Notes under the pieces: generated by a model
What the model saw: the letters and a program-made list of their open reading frames with translations, nothing else
The model's database searches: none
Told to the model about the DNA's origin: nothing
Shown: positions 5,301-8,988 of the stretch, in pieces
Position numbering within the stretch: position 1 is the first letter of the stretch
Layout: every line of letters begins with the position of its first letter
Assembly (NCBI GenBank): GCA_030600725.1
Contig: JAUVLN010000067.1
Coordinates: 1-8,988 of the forward strand
Direction of reading: 5' to 3'
Length of the DNA: 8,988 bases
From: Thermoplasmatota archaeon
GTDB lineage: Archaea; Thermoplasmatota; Penumbrarchaeia; Penumbrarchaeales; Penumbrarchaeaceae
Made by a program: the position numbers and the translations under genes

Positions 5301-6649
5301 AGATCCCCATCAACGATACGGGCGGTTCCGTGTCGATCGCGTATCCGTTCCAGACCGAGGATCCCGTCGTATTCTGGAGGGTCAGTGGGACCGATGCGAT
5401 CGGTAACCAGGGCCCATGGTCGGATGTCGTTCGGACGGATGTCGATGCGGTATCGGGGTTCGTATCCGCGGAAGGGGCCGTGCTGGGGGACACGGATGGG
5501 ATATCGCTTCTGCTGGAGAGCCCCTGCGGTGTCAACCTGTCGACCGTTTCGTACCGAATAATTGGCGGGGATGTCGTGGGGAACTGGAGCGCCGACGTAT
5601 CCCTGGAGGTGATCACAACGGGCCTCCTGGAGTGTACCGATTCGATCGAGGGGGTGAGGGCCGTACGGCTTCTTGTGCCGATCACGTCGGGTCAGCCCCT
5701 CGAGGTGGAGGTCAGGTGGCTGGACCGGCTTCCGCTTGCGGTCAACCACATAACGGGGAGCGCATCCTTCATCTTCGATACCGACCCGCCTGTGGTGGAG
5801 GTGTTCTACGATGAGATCGTATCCATGAACATCACGACCGTGGTGATCCGTGCAACGGACGAGCTCTCCGGCGTTCCCCTTGGCGGGATATCCGTTTCAA
5901 TTGATGAGTGGAAGGGGATCGATGATCCGGGAGGGCCCATGTTGATAGGTACTGATGGGGAGAACATCACACTGCTTTTGAACCTCACCTGGGGGATCTG
6001 GACGGATGTCGCCCTCCGCGTGGAGGATGGGGCGGGGAACGCTTTCACCGGTTCCTACAGGATGAAGGCGAGCAGGCCTCCGGAAACCTCCATTGGGGGG
6101 GCTCCTTCCGGTGGTGAGATCGAACTGGGTGAGACGCTGGTGTTGTATGCCAACGTCCTGGACCCCGACGGTGAGGTATGCACTCTGCTGTGGATCGTGG
6201 ACGGCAAGGAGATGGGGAACGGGACGAGTATATCGCTGGACCTTCCCGTGGGGGTTCACACGATCGTTCTGAGGGTGGACGACGGGCATTTCGTCAACGA
6301 GACCACCTACACGATCACGGTGGTGGAGCCGGATGAACCCGATGAGTGGGGGGCCCCCATTCTTCTCTACCTTCTGATCGGGTCGGTCGCCGTGCTGCTC
6401 GGGATCGTTGCGGCCATAGTGATATTGGCCAGGAAAGGCTCGGGAGAGGACAATGTTTATGTCATATCAAAAGGGTCAACTGTCGAGGAGGAGTCCACTG
6501 CCTCGTGCTCCATCTGCATGAGGCGGATATCCGGAAGGTCCAGAAAGGCGGAGTGCAGGTGCGGGTCGACCTTCCATCGGTCGTGCGGCATGAACGAGGG
6601 CGAGTGCCCCGACTGCGGAAGGGAGATAATGATCACCAAGGAGGAGTGA
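2324..6649 (+). CDS. Giant secreted-stalk membrane protein with glycine-rich repeats, Ig-like domains and a C-terminal RING-like finger
   Basis: I do not recognise this 1441-residue protein as a named family. It starts at GTG 2324; ATG 2339 is an equally good alternative and gives a cleaner signal peptide (MKTLILLITALLIVPAVS). Residues about 40-120 are beta-rich. Residues 125-545 hold about six degenerate glycine-rich repeats. Residues 548-1251 hold about seven Ig/FN3-like domains marked by DRAGN, DRVGN, DTAGN and DGAGN strands. Residues 1252-1336 form a PKD-like domain (LDPDGE, LRVDDGH). One membrane helix is at 1345-1368, followed by ARK, which places the C-terminus in the cytoplasm. Eight zinc ligands at 1395-1431 form a RING-like finger. 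Many N-x-S/T sequons and about 16 extracellular cysteines suggest glycosylation and disulfides. Surface adhesion, with signalling or protein modification inside, is an inference. It forms an operon with the gene at 6652. Confidence 0.9.
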   Translation: MSVFAMKTLILLITALLIVPAVSLLGGADRDGTDLVEITLEGPLPTRGSLVLGEGEELFLDQDMSYSSIILGSGSSLYLDNCTINVVGNGAESPKVEGFPSTFSIVNSTLIVRGLNGSGLIRDRGDDASISLEISSTFRCFLSHVEVFAGDGWEDEDPGHHLEGDVGGYRFAGGNATFEISMNGGTLDIARSYLLLEGGEGGDAPDAQDLASDDIYQSGGYTMGGNVTDHVGSGGRSSMVLDCPDVDGRMIGTFICLYPGSGGDAGDAGGIPYLGDLKLNYPVPPGGYTTSWIDNGSITPLGEVRGSVGVGGNADMDVELGSLFVDGLSLCLWGGQGGDGGDGGSCRADVPVEWHTAYTVAGGGGGGYAGGMGGGKYGSYGGDVYGRVGGGGNCSLNITCSDWMQSNSLDLQMIAGNGGVPGDGGLGGGMDQSLNVFDGGGGGGGGFSGGAGCGELFTSGSASGGPGEVGREVGRGGNLTVDISATYLMAKGWLQECEEAGSSIPHSLIDGGDGEVGADGSTIGGPGGTAALGGEVDGSINRSWVLPGPVLMDPRKGESVQDVSIPFHWDDGVEAFWSHDVGYEFRLLSSPDPSDIVLSGLTDVNDYQLQSDPGDGVFYWVVRCREDGKNSSWSLPREICFDRKAPELVPGPEVQWVPLSDPMGRITIRDDISGPDEASLLYRVDVVGGSNGIWQEGGYITAFGDLYNVTLPLPEQELDLLVWVRICDRAGNGPSSFGPLDMRIDGSPPLLWNVTPEGWVNTPFTVGFNCEDNRSGPSDELYMEFENVLNGTVISWTADLPEPVGTGYEIERSLSPGMWRYRISLNDRVGNLALSDWLELSIDVEAPTLSLISPVNGTWINTTAPAFSFEAFDDLSGMAEVRVRVEGSLETFEEFVGPGNLSLPFSFGSSFREGWYRWSVIAIDTAGNRKEAGPWEFGIDVTGPHISNMGPSGGPPGGKADLHWDQIDEGSGVVSVRLQRLAPGVGGWVVREEIPINDTGGSVSIAYPFQTEDPVVFWRVSGTDAIGNQGPWSDVVRTDVDAVSGFVSAEGAVLGDTDGISLLLESPCGVNLSTVSYRIIGGDVVGNWSADVSLEVITTGLLECTDSIEGVRAVRLLVPITSGQPLEVEVRWLDRLPLAVNHITGSASFIFDTDPPVVEVFYDEIVSMNITTVVIRATDELSGVPLGGISVSIDEWKGIDDPGGPMLIGTDGENITLLLNLTWGIWTDVALRVEDGAGNAFTGSYRMKASRPPETSIGGAPSGGEIELGETLVLYANVLDPDGEVCTLLWIVDGKEMGNGTSISLDLPVGVHTIVLRVDDGHFVNETTYTITVVEPDEPDEWGAPILLYLLIGSVAVLLGIVAAIVILARKGSGEDNVYVISKGSTVEEESTASCSICMRRISGRSRKAECRCGSTFHRSCGMNEGECPDCGREIMITKEE
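2699..3940 (+). repeat. About six degenerate glycine-rich protein repeats
   Basis: Each repeat opens with GGN or a variant, continues with two or three hydrophobic beta strands, and ends with a loop of the type GxGGDxGDxGG. The anchor residues are D127, N175, R236, N313, N393 and N478, so spacing grows from 48 to 85 residues. Closing loops include GGEGGD (from 198), GSGGDAGDAGG (from 260), GGQGGDGGDGG (from 334) and GNGGVPGDGG (from 416). Between loop and next anchor lie GGG-rich turns such as GGGGGGYAGG. A beta-helix or beta-solenoid with glycine loops is plausible but not shown. Confidence 0.65.
3965..6331 (+). other. Tandem Ig/FN3-like stalk ending in a PKD-like domain
   Basis: Domains of about 95-115 residues begin near residues 548, 646, 749, 847, 944, 1040 and 1155, and a PKD-like domain spans 1252-1336. 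Junctions are marked by Asp-x-x-x-Pro phrases: DRKAPEL, DGSPPLL, DVEAPTL, DVTGPHI and DTDPPVV. The F-strand motif D-x-x-G-N precedes most junctions. The domain near 1040-1154 lacks this motif and is the least typical. Confidence 0.75.
6356..6427 (+). other. Single transmembrane helix
   Basis: Residues 1345-1368 run PILLYLLIGSVAVLLG and on to AAIVIL, with no charged residue. An acidic stretch (EPDEPDE) precedes the helix and ARKG follows it. By the positive-inside rule the glycine-rich and Ig-like part is outside and the finger is inside. Confidence 0.9.
6506..6616 (+). other. Cytoplasmic RING-like zinc finger, C4HC3 order
   Basis: The ligands are C1395, C1398, C1411, C1413, H1418, C1421, C1428 and C1431. 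The spacing is C-x2-C-x12-C-x-C-x4-H-x2-C-x6-C-x2-C, including CRCGSTFHRSC and CPDC. This resembles prokaryotic RING-type fingers seen at the ends of archaeal membrane proteins. The C4HC3 order is that of RING-CH and PHD fingers. Zinc binding is likely; ligase activity is not shown. Confidence 0.85.
6640..6644 (+). promoter_or_regulatory. Shine-Dalgarno site inside the end of the upstream gene
   Basis: GGAGG overlaps the last codons before the TGA at 6647-6649 and lies seven bases from ATG 6652. The position implies translational coupling of the two plus-strand genes on one transcript. Confidence 0.8.
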
Positions 6650-6651
6650 CG

Positions 6652-8988
6652 ATGAAAAAGAACGTTTTGATCACGGCAGTAATAGCTGGTATGTTCCTCC
6701 TGACCCCGTTTATATTTGATATAAGCGAGGGTTCTCCGTCAAGAGGTACGTTTGCTCAACACGATGCTGGGAACTTCACCGTGATCATTGATGATGATGG
6801 TGGAAATACTGCTTGGACCACATTGGAATATCCTGTGGGGCAGGACCGGTTAAATGGGGCATACTTCGGACTGGGGACAAATACAAACACTGTAGATTTC
6901 GGACAGAGAGGGGACCTCGTTTCAAAGGATTCTCTCACGATATCATCACCCGGGAACGGGACCGACGAGGAGGGGTACTGCTCGTTCTCCGGGGAAGGGG
7001 GACAGGACTTCCAGAACTACAACATCACCCAGAGGACGTTCCTGAACAACTACACCGAGGACATCAGGGGGCACACGGGGAGGTGGATGGTGGTGGATTA
7101 CCTGGTTGAGACCAACGAGACGCTTTCCGAGCCCCTGTATCTCATACAGATGATGGACATTGACCTAGGTGATCCCTCAAACGACAACTTCATCTGGGAC
7201 GCGGGGTACAACATGGCCGTCGCCTGGGAGGGGACCACGTTCATAGGCCTCTCATATTTCAACTACGATACGACCGCCCTCCACGGGCACAACGCCGGAG
7301 CGATGACCTCATCCGTGTTCGACGGGGAGGATGCTATATTCCAGCACATGGAGAGCCCAAACAACCAGTCCACTTCCGGCACCACGCAGAACTGGTACAT
7401 GGACCTCGTGGTGAAGGTGGACAATGCCACATTCACGGGATCCGCCCGGTTCGGTTTCGTCATGGTCGTGGGCACGTCGCTGAACGACCTCGAGAACGCG
7501 GTGGAGGATGCAAGGTACGCGATGAGGGGAAGCTGGACCCACACTCCGATCACGGGTTGGCAGAGTGGTGAGGTGGACGTGGAGGCGTTCTACGATGGCC
7601 CCGTGTTTCCAAAAGAGAGGATCTCCCTTTACTATACCCTCTTGAACGTGGACGGTACGGATTACCCTCCCATCACCTACGGCCCCAGCAACAACATCCT
7701 CTTCATTATGGATACGACCCCGGACCGGTACTGTTGGTACGGGCAGGCATTCGGCCACCTGAACTCAATGAACCCCTGGGGTTACTGGGAGCATTATCAT
7801 GCTATAGGTTTCGATTACGACAACAAGGGGCCCGAGGCGTCCATCGTTCACAACAGCCCCGCGGACGGGACGCTCCATATCGAGGTGGTCTCGGACGATC
7901 ACGAAGGATCGGGGGTCGCCTCGATATTCATGACACTCGATGATGGAAAGGATAACATCACCTACTACACCGGCTCCATAATGGATCACCCCAACGAGGG
8001 GAATACGATCAGCGTGACCGCAATGGTTACGGACGAGGTGGGGAACGTGATGGCCGTGGGCACATCCGTTCTGATCAACGATGCAACCCCCCCTGTCATC
8101 GATTCCTTTTCCCTCTCGGGAAACATAACAGAGAAGACCACTGACACGATGGACTTCCACGTGAAAGCCCATGATGTGATCTCCGGTCTGAACACGAGCG
8201 GCGCCACGTACACATGGGGGTACGGGACATCACAGAGTTCCCCCCTGCCCCTCACCTGGGACGGCATGAATTTCACGGGGACCATATCGGACGATTGGAA
8301 CCTCACCCAGGGCACCACGCTCAACATCCACGCGACCGTTCTGGACATCGTAGGCCACTCGACAACGGAGATGCTCTCGGAGTACATTGACCCCGTGAAC
8401 GACCCCCCCGAGTTCACGATGTCACTATCAGCGGACCCCTACGAGAACGAGTTCATAGGCATCACCTTCGAGGGGCACGACCCCGACGGAGAGGGGGTCG
8501 GATTCGAGATACAGTACAACATCCACGGCACCAACTCCTCCACCTGGAAGGAAGCGGTGGGGGACAAACTAGTATCGTTGGACTCCAGGCACTTCAAGCT
8601 GATGCTGGACGGCATCTCCCACGAGGGAGCGGTAAACATCCGTGCCTTCGTGACGGATTCCACTACAAGCGTGGAGATCCCGGCTCGATCGGTCACGATG
8701 GACACCGTGGCTCCGGAGATCCACCGGGACGGCACGATCCCATCCGGGTGGCAGAACCGGCCCCTGGATGTCAGGATGACCGTGGAGGACGGAGGCTCGG
8801 GAGTCGCATCCTCCTGGTTCTTCGTGGAGTCGTCCACGTCGTCCAGAAAGGTGGACGGGACCCATCTTACGATAGACGAGGAGGGGTCATGGGAGGTCTC
8901 GTTCCACGCCCGGGACAACTCCGGCAACATCGCATCATTGGAATCGGGGACATTCCGGTACGACGCCTCGTTCCCGGTCATCTGGTCC
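6652..8988 (+). CDS. Secreted multidomain Ig-like surface protein, partial at the right edge
   Basis: The frame is open for 779 codons from ATG 6652 to the last base, with no stop, so the C-terminus is missing. Residues 1-28 are a signal peptide (MKKN, then a hydrophobic stretch to FIFDISEG). Residues about 35-295 form a beta-rich domain I do not recognise, with acidic DDDGGN and many N-x-S/T sequons. An aromatic-rich segment follows (360-389; YCWYGQ, NPWGYWEHYH). From about residue 394 come Ig-like or cadherin-like domains with junctions near 394, 480, 582 and 684, marked by DATPPVI, VNDPPEF and DTVAPEI. D-x-x-G-N strand motifs such as DEVGN and DNSGN recur. The gene is two bases from the upstream stop, so co-transcription and a shared surface role are likely. 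Whether it ends in a membrane helix and RING-like tail cannot be seen. Confidence 0.88.
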   Translation, partial: MKKNVLITAVIAGMFLLTPFIFDISEGSPSRGTFAQHDAGNFTVIIDDDGGNTAWTTLEYPVGQDRLNGAYFGLGTNTNTVDFGQRGDLVSKDSLTISSPGNGTDEEGYCSFSGEGGQDFQNYNITQRTFLNNYTEDIRGHTGRWMVVDYLVETNETLSEPLYLIQMMDIDLGDPSNDNFIWDAGYNMAVAWEGTTFIGLSYFNYDTTALHGHNAGAMTSSVFDGEDAIFQHMESPNNQSTSGTTQNWYMDLVVKVDNATFTGSARFGFVMVVGTSLNDLENAVEDARYAMRGSWTHTPITGWQSGEVDVEAFYDGPVFPKERISLYYTLLNVDGTDYPPITYGPSNNILFIMDTTPDRYCWYGQAFGHLNSMNPWGYWEHYHAIGFDYDNKGPEASIVHNSPADGTLHIEVVSDDHEGSGVASIFMTLDDGKDNITYYTGSIMDHPNEGNTISVTAMVTDEVGNVMAVGTSVLINDATPPVIDSFSLSGNITEKTTDTMDFHVKAHDVISGLNTSGATYTWGYGTSQSSPLPLTWDGMNFTGTISDDWNLTQGTTLNIHATVLDIVGHSTTEMLSEYIDPVNDPPEFTMSLSADPYENEFIGITFEGHDPDGEGVGFEIQYNIHGTNSSTWKEAVGDKLVSLDSRHFKLMLDGISHEGAVNIRAFVTDSTTSVEIPARSVTMDTVAPEIHRDGTIPSGWQNRPLDVRMTVEDGGSGVASSWFFVESSTSSRKVDGTHLTIDEEGSWEVSFHARDNSGNIASLESGTFRYDASFPVIWS

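Noticed and set aside
5078..5749. 223-codon minus-strand frame opposite the Ig-like stalk
   Set aside because: It is antisense to well-formed Ig-like domains, is rich in Arg and Pro as shadows of GC-rich genes are, and shows no domain or start signal.
8439..8981. 180-codon minus-strand frame near the right edge
   Set aside because: It is antisense to the open frame from 6652, which has a ribosome site, signal peptide and recognisable domains; the minus frame has none.

Overview
The window looks like archaeal DNA, most plausibly from a member of the Thermoplasmatota. Three things suggest this. Arginine is often coded by AGG and isoleucine by ATA. The start regions look archaeal, with a TATA-like element close to a GTG/ATG start and a strong GGAGG ribosome site elsewhere. 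The large central protein has a surface-protein layout: signal peptide, tandem beta-sandwich domains, one membrane span and a small C-terminal RING-like zinc finger. The lineage is an inference from style, not from a marker gene.

Layout. Positions 1-2134 (minus strand) hold the 5' part of a secreted FG-GAP beta-propeller gene that runs off the left edge. It starts at TTG and encodes a signal peptide. Seven FG-GAP units follow at an exact 201-nt (67-residue) period, then a fibronectin type III domain, an Asp/Asn-rich calcium-type linker and the start of a second propeller. A single in-frame TAA replaces a conserved tyrosine codon in unit 1, and the other roughly 620 codons stay open. Positions 2135-2323 are a divergent intergenic region with an AT-rich promoter-like block, two inverted repeats and a TATA-like element.

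Positions 2324-6649 (plus strand) encode a 1441-residue type I membrane protein. In order it has a signal peptide, about six degenerate glycine-rich repeats, about seven Ig/FN3-like domains, a PKD-like domain, one transmembrane helix and a cytoplasmic C4HC3 RING-like finger. Two bases later, with its ribosome site inside the end of that gene, a second secreted multidomain gene begins (6652). It stays open for 779 codons to the right edge.

All three products appear to be exported, and their visible parts consist mainly of beta-rich modules typical of adhesion or surface-layer proteins. The two plus-strand genes almost certainly form one transcription unit. The propeller gene is divergent from them and may share regulation. 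No RNA gene, CRISPR array, transposase or enzyme with recognisable catalytic residues was seen. There is no gene-free stretch longer than about 190 bases. The most distinctive item is the giant extracellular glycine-repeat/Ig stalk joined to an intracellular RING-like finger.
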